This document shows positions 26,373 to 35,221 of a stretch of DNA of 64,000 nt, one piece after another; positions within the stretch are counted from its first letter, which is position 1; every line of letters starts with the position of its first letter. Position numbers and translations under genes: made by a program. The DNA is from Modestobacter sp. VKM Ac-2986. Its GTDB lineage: Bacteria > Actinomycetota > Actinomycetes > Mycobacteriales > Geodermatophilaceae. The notes below the pieces were generated by a model. The model made no database searches. It was not told the origin of the DNA and worked only from the letters and a program-made list of their open reading frames with translations. The stretch is from assembly GCF_026967795.1 (NCBI RefSeq), contig NZ_JAPVBH010000002.1:682001-746000 (forward strand), read 5' to 3'.

Positions 26373-27554
26373 ATGCGCGCAGTGACCTGGCACGGCCGGG
26401 ACGACGTCCGCGTCGACACCGTGCCCGACCCGACCATCCAGGACCCGACCGACGTCATCGTGGAGATCACCTCCACCGGCATCTGCGGGTCCGACCTCCA
26501 CCTGATCGAGGTGATGGCGCCGTTCATGACCGTGGGCGACGTGATGGGCCACGAGCCGATGGGCGTCGTGCGCGAGGTCGGTGCCGGCGTCACCGAGCTC
26601 AAGGCCGGCGACCGGGTCGTCGTCCCGTTCAACATCTCCTGCGGCACCTGCTGGATGTGCGACCAGGGGCTGCAGAGCCAGTGCGAGACGACGCAGAACC
26701 GCGAGCAGGGCTACGGCGCCTCGCTGTTCGGCTACACCAAGCTGTACGGCCAGGTCCCCGGCGGGCAGGCGCAGTACCTGCGGGTCCCGTTCGGCAACAC
26801 GCTGCCGATCAAGGTCCCGCACGGTCCGGCCGACGACCGGTTCGTCTACCTCTCCGACGTCCTGCCCACCGCCTGGCAGGCGGTGCAGTACGCCAACGTC
26901 AAGCCCGGCAGCTCGGTGCTGGTGCTGGGTCTGGGCCCGATCGGTGACATGGCCACCCGGATCGCGAAGCACCTGGGAGCCAGGCAGGTCATGGCCTCCG
27001 ACGTCGTCCCGGAGCGGCTGGCCCGGGCCCGCGCCAACGGCATCGACGTCCTGGACTCCACCGACCAGGCCGACGTGGTCGCCTGGGTGCGCGAGAAGAC
27101 CGACGGCCGCGGGCCGGACGCCGTCATCGACGCCGTCGGCATGGAGGCCCACGGCTCCCCCGGCGCGAAGTTCGCCCAGAAGGCCAGCGCGATCGTGCCC
27201 GACGGGATCATGGAGAAGGTCATGCAGGTCGCCGGCATCGACCGGATGGCCGCGGTGAACACCGCGATCGAGGCCGTCCGCCGCGGCGGCACCATCTCGC
27301 TGTCCGGCGTCTACGGCGGCGCGACCGACCCGATGCCGCTGGCGCAGATGTTCGACAAGCAGGTCGAGCTGCGGATGGGCCAGGCCAACGTCTGGCGCTG
27401 GGTGCCCGACATCCTGCCGCTGCTCACCGACGCCGACCCGCTGGGCGTGGACTCCTTCGCCACGCACCACGTGCCGCTGGAGCAGGCGCCGCAGGCCTAC
27501 GAGTCCTTCCGGCAGAAGCAGGACGGCGCGGTCAAGGTGCTGCTGCAGCCCTGA
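26373..27554 (+). CDS. Zinc-dependent alcohol dehydrogenase (glutathione-independent formaldehyde dehydrogenase-like)
   Basis: A 393-residue medium-chain dehydrogenase. Catalytic zinc ligands are Cys38 (GICGSD) and His60/Glu61 (GHEPMG); structural zinc cysteines are Cys90, Cys93, Cys96 and Cys104. NAD(P) binding is GLGPIGDMATRIA. The insertion PGAKFAQKASAIVPDG and overall length fit the FdhA-like branch. The exact substrate is uncertain. ATG 26373 follows a GAGGAGC ribosome site. It is a single gene followed by a strong terminator. Confidence 0.9.
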   Translation: MRAVTWHGRDDVRVDTVPDPTIQDPTDVIVEITSTGICGSDLHLIEVMAPFMTVGDVMGHEPMGVVREVGAGVTELKAGDRVVVPFNISCGTCWMCDQGLQSQCETTQNREQGYGASLFGYTKLYGQVPGGQAQYLRVPFGNTLPIKVPHGPADDRFVYLSDVLPTAWQAVQYANVKPGSSVLVLGLGPIGDMATRIAKHLGARQVMASDVVPERLARARANGIDVLDSTDQADVVAWVREKTDGRGPDAVIDAVGMEAHGSPGAKFAQKASAIVPDGIMEKVMQVAGIDRMAAVNTAIEAVRRGGTISLSGVYGGATDPMPLAQMFDKQVELRMGQANVWRWVPDILPLLTDADPLGVDSFATHHVPLEQAPQAYESFRQKQDGAVKVLLQP

Positions 27555-27568
27555 CCTGCACGGACACG

Positions 27569-27603
27569 GGCCGCGCACGGGACGTCCGTCCCGGCGCGGC
27601 CCC
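27569..27603 (+). terminator. Terminator after the alcohol dehydrogenase
   Basis: GGGCCGCGC and GCGCGGCCC flank an inner CGGGAC/GTCCCG stem, 15 bp past the stop. Confidence 0.75.
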
Positions 27604-27726
27604 TGGTGCGCGGGACGACGTGACCAGCCTCATGCAGGTCAGGGGCAGCGGAACCGGCCGCACTGCTCTTGGCTGGAGCGGGGCGCCACCCCCGCCCTCC
27701 CCGCACCGCCCCTGAGGAGCCCCGCC

Positions 27727-28935
27727 GTGCCCCGCGCGCTGCTCGCCCTGTCCATCGGTGCCTTCGGCATCGGCACGTCCGAGTTCGTGATCATGGGCAT
27801 GCTCCCCCAGGTGGCCGACGACTTCTCCGTCTCGGTCGCCGCGGTCGGCATCCTGATCAGCGCCTACGCCCTCGGGGTCGTCATCGGGGCGCCGACGCTG
27901 ACCGCGCTGGGCGTGCGGTTCACCCCGCGGCAGACCCTCATCGGGCTGATGGCGGTCTTCACGGTGGGCAACGCCCTCTCCGCGGCAGCCCCGACCTACG
28001 AGACGCTGATGGCCGCCCGGGTGATCACCGCGCTGGCACACGGCTCCTTCTTCGGCGTGGGCGCGGTCGCGGCCCGCACGCTGGTGCCCAAGGAGAAGGG
28101 CACCCAGGCGATCTCGCTGATGTTCGTCGGGCTGACGCTGGCCAACGTCATCGGCGTCCCCATCGGCACGTTCGTCGCCCAGCAGCAGAGCTGGCGGCTG
28201 GTGTTCGGCGGGGCCGCGGCGATCGGGCTGCTCACCATCGCCGGGCTGGTCGCCTGGATGCCGAAGGTGGCCGGGGCACCGACCGACCTGCGGCAGGAGC
28301 TGGGCGCCTTCCGCCGCCGGCAGGTCTGGCTGACCCTCGCCGTCACCACGATCGGCTTCGCCGCGCTGTTCTCCGTCTACAGCTACGTCAGCCCGATCCT
28401 CACCGACCTCTCCGGCATGGGCGAGAACCGGGTCGTCTTCGTGCTCGCGCTGTTCGGGCTGGGCACGACCGCCGGCACCCTGCTCGGCGGCCGGCTGGGC
28501 GACCGGTACGGCTTCGTCTTCGTCACCGTCGGCCTGCTGGCCACCGCCGCGCTCCTGGTCGTGTTCACCGTCGTGGTCGTGAACCAGGTCGCCGCCGTCG
28601 TCCTGCTCGTCCTGTTCGGGGCGATCACGTTCTCCGGCGGCCCGGTCGTGCAGAACCGGGCGATCGAGGCGGCCCGGGTCCAGGGCGGCAGCCTGGTGTC
28701 CGCGGCCAACCAGGGGGCGTTCAACGCCGCCAACGCCCTGGGCGCCGCACTCGGCGCGGCCACACTGGACGCCGGCTGGGGCTACCGCGCCCCGATGTGG
28801 GTCGGTGCCGGGCTGGCGCTGCTGGGCGCCGGCCTGTCGGTGGTCGCACTGCGCAGCCAGCGGGCCGAGACCGCCCGCGACGCCACAGCTGCCGCAGCCG
28901 CGACCGAGGTGCCCGCTCCGCTGCGCGCCGCCTGA
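27727..28935 (+). CDS. MFS transporter, AraJ/DHA1 type
   Basis: A 402-residue, 12-TM exporter. The N-terminus LSIGAFGIGTSEFVIMGMLPQVADDF and the later AHGSFFGVGAVAARTLVP are characteristic of the AraJ/YdhP family of sugar or drug efflux proteins. The GTG at 27727 is followed directly by PRALLAL, placing helix 1 at the very start. It shares orientation with the flanking dehydrogenase and aldo/keto reductase but sits after a terminator. The substrate is unknown. Confidence 0.92.
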   Translation: MPRALLALSIGAFGIGTSEFVIMGMLPQVADDFSVSVAAVGILISAYALGVVIGAPTLTALGVRFTPRQTLIGLMAVFTVGNALSAAAPTYETLMAARVITALAHGSFFGVGAVAARTLVPKEKGTQAISLMFVGLTLANVIGVPIGTFVAQQQSWRLVFGGAAAIGLLTIAGLVAWMPKVAGAPTDLRQELGAFRRRQVWLTLAVTTIGFAALFSVYSYVSPILTDLSGMGENRVVFVLALFGLGTTAGTLLGGRLGDRYGFVFVTVGLLATAALLVVFTVVVVNQVAAVVLLVLFGAITFSGGPVVQNRAIEAARVQGGSLVSAANQGAFNAANALGAALGAATLDAGWGYRAPMWVGAGLALLGAGLSVVALRSQRAETARDATAAAAATEVPAPLRAA

Positions 28936-28990
28936 CGGGGTACGGCGTCCGGCGATGTGCAGCGGCGACGCCCGGGGGTAGGGCGGGGGC

Positions 28991-29878
28991 ATGACCACAG
29001 CCGAGAAGTCAGGCCAGTTCCGCCTCGGTGACCGCACGGTGTACCGCATGGGCTACGGCGCGATGCAGCTGTCCGGCCCGCACGTGATGGGCCCGCCGGC
29101 CGACCGGGACGGCGCCGTCGCCCTGCTGCGGCGCGCGGTGGAGCTGGGCGTCGACCACATCGACACCAGCGACTACTACGGCCCGCACGTGACCAACGAG
29201 ATCATCCGCGAGGCCCTGCACCCCTACCCCGACGAGCCCACGATCGTCACCAAGGTGGGCGCCCGCCGCACCGAGAAGGGCGGCTGGCCCGAGGCGCTGG
29301 GCGCCGACGAGCTGCGCCAGGCCGTGCACGACAACCTCGACCACCTCGGCGTCGACGCGCTCGACGTGGTCAACCTGCGCATGCCCGGGTTCGCCGAGCC
29401 CGTGCAGCGCTCGCTGGCCGAGCCGATGGAGACACTCGCCGCCCTGCAGCAGGAGGGGCTGGTCAGGCACATCGGCGTCAGCAACGTGACGCTCCAGATG
29501 TACGCGGAGGCGAAGTCGATCGCTCCGGTGGTGTGCGTGCAGAACCACTACAACCTGGTCAACCGCAGCGACGACGCCATGGTCGACGCGCTGGCCCGCG
29601 AGGGCATCGCCTACGTGCCGTTCTGGCCGCTGGGCGGGTTCTCCCCGCTGCAGTCGGCGGCCCTGGAGTCCGTGGCGCGCACCCTGGAGACCACGCCGAT
29701 GCAGGTGGCGCTGGCCTGGCTGCTGGCCCGCTCCCCGAACATCCTGCTGATCCCCGGCACGCGGTCGGTGCAGCACCTGGAGCAGAACCTGGAGGCCGGG
29801 ATGCGCTCGCTGGGTCCGGTGGAGATGGCGGAGCTGGACCGCATCGGCGGCGACGGCACCCTCGACCCCGACCTCTGA
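28991..29878 (+). CDS. Aldo/keto reductase
   Basis: A 295-residue NADPH-dependent oxidoreductase with a TIM-barrel fold. The catalytic tetrad region is visible: Asp in HIDTSDYYGP with Tyr, Lys in IVTKVGARR, and the ligand-loop His replaced by Asn/Leu in VVNLRMPG. GVSNVT and QNHYNLVNRSDDAM are typical. The replacement of His by Asn-Leu at the fourth position is seen in AKR branches with altered activity. It may form a loose unit with the MFS gene 55 bp upstream. Confidence 0.9.
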   Translation: MTTAEKSGQFRLGDRTVYRMGYGAMQLSGPHVMGPPADRDGAVALLRRAVELGVDHIDTSDYYGPHVTNEIIREALHPYPDEPTIVTKVGARRTEKGGWPEALGADELRQAVHDNLDHLGVDALDVVNLRMPGFAEPVQRSLAEPMETLAALQQEGLVRHIGVSNVTLQMYAEAKSIAPVVCVQNHYNLVNRSDDAMVDALAREGIAYVPFWPLGGFSPLQSAALESVARTLETTPMQVALAWLLARSPNILLIPGTRSVQHLEQNLEAGMRSLGPVEMAELDRIGGDGTLDPDL

Positions 29879-29891
29879 CGAGAGCTCCCGG

Positions 29892-29938
29892 CCGGGTCGG
29901 TGCGGAGCGGCGCCCGCAGCTGCTCCACACCGACCCGG
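29892..29938 (+). terminator. Strong hairpin terminator after the aldo/keto reductase
   Basis: CCGGGTCGGTG and CACCGACCCGG pair perfectly, extended inward by GGAGC/GCTCC, 14 bp past the stop. It closes this run before the glycosyltransferase operon. Confidence 0.8.
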
Positions 29939-30106
29939 CGGGGCCGGGTTCACCCGTTCCGGTGACATGCCGGACCGCGTACCGAGAGCCCTGTTCAGCG
30001 CCCTGGCCCGCTGTTAGCTTTCGCCGGGTCCTCCTCCGACGCCGTGGGTGGGCGCCGCGCCGCCCACACCCCCGAGGCGCCTCGGAACGAGAGAGAAGGC
30101 AGGAAC

Positions 30107-31084
30107 ATGCCCGGCGAGAACACCCCGGTGCTGCGGGCCGACGTGGTCATCTGCACCTACACGGACGCCCGCTGGGACCTGCTCGAGCGCGCGGTCGCCT
30201 CCGTCCAGACCCAGTCGGTGGCGCCGGGGAGGATCCTGCTCTGCGTCGACCACAACGACGAGCTCCTCGAGCGCTGCCTGGCCACCTGGGGCCCGGGCAC
30301 CGACCAGCCGGGGCCGCCGATCGAGGTCTTCCCGAACCGGTTCGCCGGACGGCTCGGCTCGGCCCGCAACACCGCGGTCGAGCGGGTCACCGCCGAGGTC
30401 GTCGCCTTCCTCGACGACGACGCCGAGGCGGACCCGACCTGGCTGGAGACCCTCCTGTCGGTCTACGCCGAGGACGGCGCCGTGGCGGTCGGCGGCGCTC
30501 CGCTGCCCAACCACCAGATCGCGCGGCCGGGCTGGTTCCCGTACGAGTTCGACTGGGTGTTCGGCTGCCACTACGTCGGGCTGCCCGAGGTGCGCCAGCC
30601 GGTGCGGCACCTGATCGGGGCGAGCATGTCGGTGCGCACCGACGCCCTGTGGGCGGTCGGCGGCTTCCACTCCGACAAGCACGACGACATGGACCTCTCA
30701 CACCGGGTCGCCGCAGCGCACGGCGCGGCTGCCGTCGTCTACGAGCCCAAGGCCCGGATCTACCACGTCGTCCATCCGGAGCGGCTGACCTGGGACTACT
30801 TCTGGCGGCGCTGCTACACGATCAACCGTGGCAAGGTCCGCGCCTTCGCCGACATGGGGGCGGCGGGCAACATCCGTGCGGAGCTGGAGTTCGCCCGCGC
30901 CATGGCGGGCAGCGTGACCAGGAAGCTCCTGCGGGCGCTGCGCGGTGACCGTGACGCCGGCGCCCAGGCTGCGGCCATCGTGGGTGGACTGGCCGCCGCC
31001 GGCGTCGGACACCTGCGCGGCCGGCTCGACCTCCGGGCGGGCCGGCTCCCCGCCTCGCTCACCGTCGGCCTCCCCCCGCGGTGA
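30107..31084 (+). CDS. Family 2 glycosyltransferase
   Basis: A 325-residue GT-A fold enzyme. ADVVICTYTDARWDLLERAVASV is the nucleotide-sugar binding start, GSARNTAVER follows, and FLDDDAEADPTW holds the metal-binding DxD. IGASMSVRTDALWAVGGF and HDDMDLSHRVAAA mark the acceptor side. No membrane helix is clear, so it is probably cytosolic or peripheral. ATG 30107 has a good ribosome site (AGAAGGCAGG); earlier in-frame starts lack one. It overlaps the GMC gene by 4 bp (GTGA). The sugar and acceptor are unknown. Confidence 0.9.
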   Translation: MPGENTPVLRADVVICTYTDARWDLLERAVASVQTQSVAPGRILLCVDHNDELLERCLATWGPGTDQPGPPIEVFPNRFAGRLGSARNTAVERVTAEVVAFLDDDAEADPTWLETLLSVYAEDGAVAVGGAPLPNHQIARPGWFPYEFDWVFGCHYVGLPEVRQPVRHLIGASMSVRTDALWAVGGFHSDKHDDMDLSHRVAAAHGAAAVVYEPKARIYHVVHPERLTWDYFWRRCYTINRGKVRAFADMGAAGNIRAELEFARAMAGSVTRKLLRALRGDRDAGAQAAAIVGGLAAAGVGHLRGRLDLRAGRLPASLTVGLPPR

Positions 31085-32715
31085 CACCCACCGGTCAGCA
31101 CCTGGTGATCGGCTCGGGGGCGTCGGCCGCGATGGTGGCCTGGACGCTCGCCCGTCGCGGGGAGCAGGTGACGGTGCTCGACCTGGGCAGCCGACTGGAC
31201 GCCTCCCGCACCGCAGCGCTGGAGCGGATGAGCTCCCGGGACGAGTCGTCCTGGGACCCGTCGGACCTGCAGCTGGTCACCGACCGGGCCGCCGGCGGCG
31301 GCCGCGCGGTACCGCAGAAGCGCGTCTACGGGTCGGACCACCCGTTCCGCGACCTCGGGCAGGTCGCCGGCATCAGTGGCGGCCGACCGGACACGAACAC
31401 CGACGTCGTCTCCTCGGCCTACGGCGGGTTCACCAACCTCTGGGGCGCGCAGGTCATGCCGTTCTCCCCGGGCACCTTCCGGGACTGGCCGATCTCCTGG
31501 GCCGAGATGGAACCGCACTACCGGGCAGCCCTCGAGCAGGTCCCGCTGGCTGCTGAGGCCGACGACCTGGCCGAGGCGTTCCCCCTGCTCGCCGCCCGGT
31601 CCGGACTGCCCCCACTGGCACCCCGGACCGAGGCGGTGCTCCAGCGGTACGCCGTCCACCGTGCGGCGCTGCGCGCCCGCGGCGTGACCGTCGGGCGCGC
31701 GCGGTTGGGCTTCCGAGCCAACGACTGCACCCGGTGTGGACTGTGCATGACCGGGTGCCCGCACGGGCTGATCTACAGCGCCTCCCAGACCATGGACCAG
31801 GTGCGCCGACTGCCGAACGTCCGCTACGTCGGCGGCGTGCTGGTCGAGGAGATCGGGCAGGACCACCGGGGGGCGGTGGCCCGGTTCCGTGAGCTGGCCA
31901 GCGGGGCACGATCAGAGCTCCACGCCGACCGGTTGTTCGTCGCCGCCGGGGCCGTCGGCACCACCCGGCTCGTGCTGGGCTCGCTGCCGGGACCGCCGAC
32001 CAGCGTGCGCATGGCGGAGTCCCGCCAGTTCGTCGTGCCCTTCCTCTCTCGTCGCGGCGTGGCCGATCCCCGCCGTCCGGACGCACGGGACTTCACGCTC
32101 AACCAGTTCAACGTGCTGCTGTCCTTCGACGAGCAGGACGTCGACACCGCGCACGTGCACTGCTATCCCTACAACCCGGCGTTCCTCGACGCCCTGCCTT
32201 CCCCACTGCGCCACCCGGCGCTGTCCCGGCTGTCGACCGAGGCACTCCGCCGGCTCACGGTCGGCTTCGGCTACCTGCCCTCGTGGGCTTCACCGTCGAT
32301 CCGGGTGACCGCCCGCCGCGGTACCGGCGGACTGCCCGCGCTGGACCTCGTGCCCGAGGAGGACGGCAAGCGACCGGCCCTGCTCGGTCCCACGCTGCGC
32401 CGACTGGCACGGGCGGCGCCGGCGCTGGACCTGTGGCCGCTGCTGACCCACGTCTCGGTGAGCGGCGCCGGCAAGAGCTACCACTTCGGCTCGACCTTCC
32501 CCCACCGGGCGCCGGGCACCCCGGGTGGGACGGACCGGTGGGGCCGGCTGCCGGAGTGGGACCGGGTCCACCTGGTGGACGGATCGGTGCTCCCGACCCT
32601 CGCCTCGACGACGTTCACCCTCACCGTGATGGCCAACGCCACCCGGATCGCCACCGAGGTCGTCGACGGCCGGGCGCCGAGCGTGGTGTCGACGTCCGCG
32701 GAGTCGACCCGCTGA
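31081..32715 (+). CDS. GMC-family FAD oxidoreductase with a four-Cys motif
   Basis: A 544-residue flavoenzyme. The FAD Rossmann motif is LVIGSGASAAMVAW (residues 8-21). The C-terminal GMC block contains SYHFGS and the catalytic-site LASTTFTLTVMANA. Residues 216-226 read CTRCGLCMTGC, a Cys-x2-Cys-x2-Cys-x3-Cys-Pro arrangement known from some GMC members and resembling an iron-sulfur site. It is the second gene of an operon with the glycosyltransferase, so it probably oxidises the sugar or glycoconjugate made there. It has no signal peptide. Confidence 0.88.
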   Translation: MTPTGQHLVIGSGASAAMVAWTLARRGEQVTVLDLGSRLDASRTAALERMSSRDESSWDPSDLQLVTDRAAGGGRAVPQKRVYGSDHPFRDLGQVAGISGGRPDTNTDVVSSAYGGFTNLWGAQVMPFSPGTFRDWPISWAEMEPHYRAALEQVPLAAEADDLAEAFPLLAARSGLPPLAPRTEAVLQRYAVHRAALRARGVTVGRARLGFRANDCTRCGLCMTGCPHGLIYSASQTMDQVRRLPNVRYVGGVLVEEIGQDHRGAVARFRELASGARSELHADRLFVAAGAVGTTRLVLGSLPGPPTSVRMAESRQFVVPFLSRRGVADPRRPDARDFTLNQFNVLLSFDEQDVDTAHVHCYPYNPAFLDALPSPLRHPALSRLSTEALRRLTVGFGYLPSWASPSIRVTARRGTGGLPALDLVPEEDGKRPALLGPTLRRLARAAPALDLWPLLTHVSVSGAGKSYHFGSTFPHRAPGTPGGTDRWGRLPEWDRVHLVDGSVLPTLASTTFTLTVMANATRIATEVVDGRAPSVVSTSAESTR

Positions 32716-32718
32716 CCC

Positions 32719-32772
32719 GAGGACCCCTCCCGACCGCCGGCGCGCCCAGAGCGGTGGCGGGAGGAGGTCCTC
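32719..32772. terminator. Convergent terminator between the GMC and ABC-F genes
   Basis: Outer arms GAGGACC and GGTCCTC plus inner CTCCCG/CGGGAG form a hairpin that starts 3 bp after the GMC stop and overlaps the ABC-F stop codon. Confidence 0.65.
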
Positions 32773-34390
32773 AGCGGGCGCGCTGGACCCGGCCCTCGTC
32801 GAAGACCGGCTCGAGCGTCTCGCGCACCCGGCCGTCGGAGCCGAAGACGAGGAACCGGTCGAACGTGCGGGCGAACCAGCGGTCGTGGGTCACCGTGATC
32901 ACCGTGCCGTCGAAGGCACCGATCGCGGCCTCCAGCGACTCCGCGCTCAGCACGTCGAGGTTGTCGGTGGGCTCGTCCAGCAACAGGAGCGTCGCCCCGG
33001 ACAGCTCCAGCAGCAGCACCTGGAACCGCGCCTGCTGCCCGCCGGACAGCGACCGGAACAGCTGGTCGCCCGAGGGCGCGAGGCCGTAGCGGCGCAGCGT
33101 GGCCATCGCCCTGCCCCGGTCGACGCCGGGCCGGTCGCCCTCGCCGCGCCACAGCAGGTCGACCAGGGTCTCGTCCAGCCACTCCGGGTGGGCGTGGGTC
33201 TGGGCGAAGAACCCGGGGACGACGCGGGACCCCAGCCGCCAGCCGCCGGTGTGGGCGACGTCCTGGCCGGCCAGCAGCCGCAGGAAGTGCGACTTGCCCG
33301 CACCGTTGGAGCCCAGCACCGCGACCCGGTCGCCGTACTCGATCTCCACGTCGAAGGGCTTCATCAGGCCGGTGAGCTCCAGCTGCTCGGCCATCACCAC
33401 CCGGACGCCGGTGCGACCGCCGCGCAGCCGCATCTGCACCTGCTGCTCCGGCGGCCGCTCCGGGGGCGGGCCGGCGGCCTCGTACTTGGCCAGCCGGGTC
33501 TGCATGGCGTGGTAGCGCGCGGCCATGTCGGGTGAGTTCTTGGCCAGCTGCTGCATCGTGCGGGTCAGGTCGATGAGCCGCTCGTGCTCCTCGTCCCAGC
33601 GTCGGCGCAGGTCGGCCATCCGCTCGTGCCGGGCCGCGCGCGCCGCGGGGTAGGCCGCCCAGTTGCCGGCGTGCACCCACGCCGTCCCGCCCTCGACGGT
33701 GACGACCCGGTCGGCGACCCGGTCCAGCAGCTCCCGGTCGTGGGTGACGAACAGGACGGTCTTGCGGGTCTCCAGCAGCCGCTCCTCCAGCCACCGCTTG
33801 CCCGGGACGTCGAGGTAGTTGTCCGGCTCGTCGAGCAGCAGCACCTGGTCGGGCCCGCGCAGCAGGCACTCCAGCGCCAGCCGCTTCTGCTCTCCGCCGG
33901 AGAGGCTGTTGAGCCCGCGGTACTTGCAGTTCTCGTACGGGACGCCGAGGGCCGCGACCGTGACGGTGTCCCAGGTGACCTCGACGTCGTAGCCGCCGAC
34001 GTCGCCCCAGGTGGCCAGCGCGTTGGCGTAGGTCATCTGGGTGGGCTCGTCGTCGGCCTCCATCATGGCCAGCTCGGCGGCCTCGACGGCGTCCCAGGCG
34101 GCGCGGACGGCGGGCGGCGCGAGGTCGACGAGGAAGCGCTGCACCGTGGTGTCGTCGCGGACCGAGCCGATGAACTGGCGCATGATGCCCAGCCCGCCGA
34201 CGAGGGCGACCGAGCCGGCGTCGGGCACCAGGTCGCCGCTGATGATCCGCAGCATCGTGGTCTTGCCCGCGCCGTTCTCCCCGACCAGCGCGGCGATCGC
34301 GCCTTCACCGACCCGGAAGGCCACGTCGTCGAGCAGCACCCGCCCGTCGGGGAGGGTGAACCGGACACCGGTGACGTCGAGGTACCCCAT
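32771..34390 (-). CDS. ABC-F family ATPase
   Basis: A 539-residue protein with two ATP-binding cassettes and no membrane segment: Walker A GENGAGKT and GSNGAGKS, signatures LSGGEQKR and LSGGQQAR, Walker B LLLDEPDNYLDV and LLLDEPTDNLDV. The linker between cassettes is helical (HERMADLRRRWDEEHERLIDLT). ABC-F proteins act on ribosomes, either in translation control or as antibiotic-resistance factors. Nothing here decides which. ATG 34390 is used because it starts the first beta strand MGYLDVTGVRF. Confidence 0.93.
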   Translation of the reverse strand: MGYLDVTGVRFTLPDGRVLLDDVAFRVGEGAIAALVGENGAGKTTMLRIISGDLVPDAGSVALVGGLGIMRQFIGSVRDDTTVQRFLVDLAPPAVRAAWDAVEAAELAMMEADDEPTQMTYANALATWGDVGGYDVEVTWDTVTVAALGVPYENCKYRGLNSLSGGEQKRLALECLLRGPDQVLLLDEPDNYLDVPGKRWLEERLLETRKTVLFVTHDRELLDRVADRVVTVEGGTAWVHAGNWAAYPAARAARHERMADLRRRWDEEHERLIDLTRTMQQLAKNSPDMAARYHAMQTRLAKYEAAGPPPERPPEQQVQMRLRGGRTGVRVVMAEQLELTGLMKPFDVEIEYGDRVAVLGSNGAGKSHFLRLLAGQDVAHTGGWRLGSRVVPGFFAQTHAHPEWLDETLVDLLWRGEGDRPGVDRGRAMATLRRYGLAPSGDQLFRSLSGGQQARFQVLLLELSGATLLLLDEPTDNLDVLSAESLEAAIGAFDGTVITVTHDRWFARTFDRFLVFGSDGRVRETLEPVFDEGRVQRAR

Positions 34391-34431
34391 GCCCCCATCC
34401 TCCCGGACGGGGCGGACAGCGCCGACCACCT

Positions 34432-34503
34432 GCCGAGTGGGCAGTTGCCGCCGTCCCGGGCGGCGCGTCCTGCCGTGTCGGCGACCGCACGTGCCCACTC
34501 GGC
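34432..34503. repeat. 72-bp hairpin element, copy 1
   Basis: Terminal arms GCCGAGTGGGCA (34432-34443) and TGCCCACTCGGC (34492-34503) are perfect 12-bp inverted repeats. Inside are two more hairpins, GCCGCC/GGCGGC (34447-34464) and GCCG/CGGC (34472-34482), so the strand could fold as a three-way junction. Copy 2 at 35710-35781 matches at 70 of 72 positions. It lies upstream of the ABC-F gene and looks like a small non-autonomous mobile or REP-type element. Confidence 0.8.
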
Positions 34504-34523
34504 GGGCGCGGTGCGCAGGCGGG

Positions 34524-34610
34524 TCACAGCACCGAGCCCAGGAGCACCGCGCCAGCGGCCAGCAGCACCGCGGCCACGATGGTCCCGGCCACCAGTCGCT
34601 GACGACGTCG
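34524..34610 (-). pseudogene. Degraded second copy of the tiny membrane protein at 36231
   Basis: Read leftwards, this encodes RRRQRLVAGTIVAAVLLAAG and then AVLLGSVL before TGA, matching residues 9-36 of the small protein at 36231-36341 with only two amino-acid changes. An in-frame TGA (34611-34613) stands where the N-terminal Asp-Gly should be and no start remains. It is therefore the 3' remnant of a duplicated gene. Confidence 0.7.
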
Positions 34611-34663
34611 TCAGTCCGCGTCAGACCTGATCAACAGCCGGAGGTCCCGATAGCGTCGTCGTC

Positions 34664-35221
34664 GTGGAGCTCCCCCGGCGCAGGCGGTCGCGGTCGGAGC
34701 CGGTGCGGGCCCCTCAGCCAGTGACCGAGTTCGTCGGCGGCTGGATTGCCGGCCCCGAGGAGTTCCCCTACGAGTTCGACGACGGGACCGGCGAGCACGT
34801 CCCCGTCCACCTGATGGAGTTCACCAGCGTCGAGTACCGCGTGCACCCACCGAGGTTGACCCTCCGGTTCGCCTACGGCATCCCCAGGACGCCGACCGAG
34901 GGACTCGGTGCTCCGTTCGCCGTGTTCGAGTTCCACGACGTGCAGATCTGGCAGTGGGAGGACGACCATGACCTCTTCGACGTGCCGGAGGACGTCCGCG
35001 GTCAGGTGGAGTCGTTCGACTGGTACGAGCCGACGAACACCTACGACCTGCACGCCATCAACACCCGGCTGCTCTTCTCGGCCCGACGGCTGGTCGTACG
35101 CGTGGAGCCGGCAGTCCACTGGGTCGCCCGGGACACCACGGTCAGCAGCGTCGCGCCGGCCGTCAGCGAGGTCGACGGTCCTGACGACCAGCCGCTGCGA
35201 GACCCGGGACGCGGCCGGTGA
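34664..35221 (+). CDS. Paralogue A of a two-gene pair, family unknown
   Basis: A 185-residue cytoplasmic protein from GTG 34664. It shares with the next gene a core of about 110 residues, most clearly VQIWQWEDDHDLFDVPEDVR followed by GQVESFDW, and an N-terminal FPYEFDDGTGEHVPVHLMEF. The fold appears beta-rich with acidic loops. Residues 150-185 are a polar tail. I do not recognise the family; no catalytic, membrane or DNA-binding motif is visible. It is translationally coupled to paralogue B (GTGA overlap). Confidence 0.75.
   Translation: MELPRRRRSRSEPVRAPQPVTEFVGGWIAGPEEFPYEFDDGTGEHVPVHLMEFTSVEYRVHPPRLTLRFAYGIPRTPTEGLGAPFAVFEFHDVQIWQWEDDHDLFDVPEDVRGQVESFDWYEPTNTYDLHAINTRLLFSARRLVVRVEPAVHWVARDTTVSSVAPAVSEVDGPDDQPLRDPGRGR

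Noticed and set aside
30107-32715. Mycofactocin maturation genes mftF (glycosyltransferase) and mftG (GMC oxidoreductase)
   Set aside because: No mftA-E genes are present, the transferase is shorter than MftF, and the GMC enzyme has a four-Cys motif that is not characteristic of MftG.
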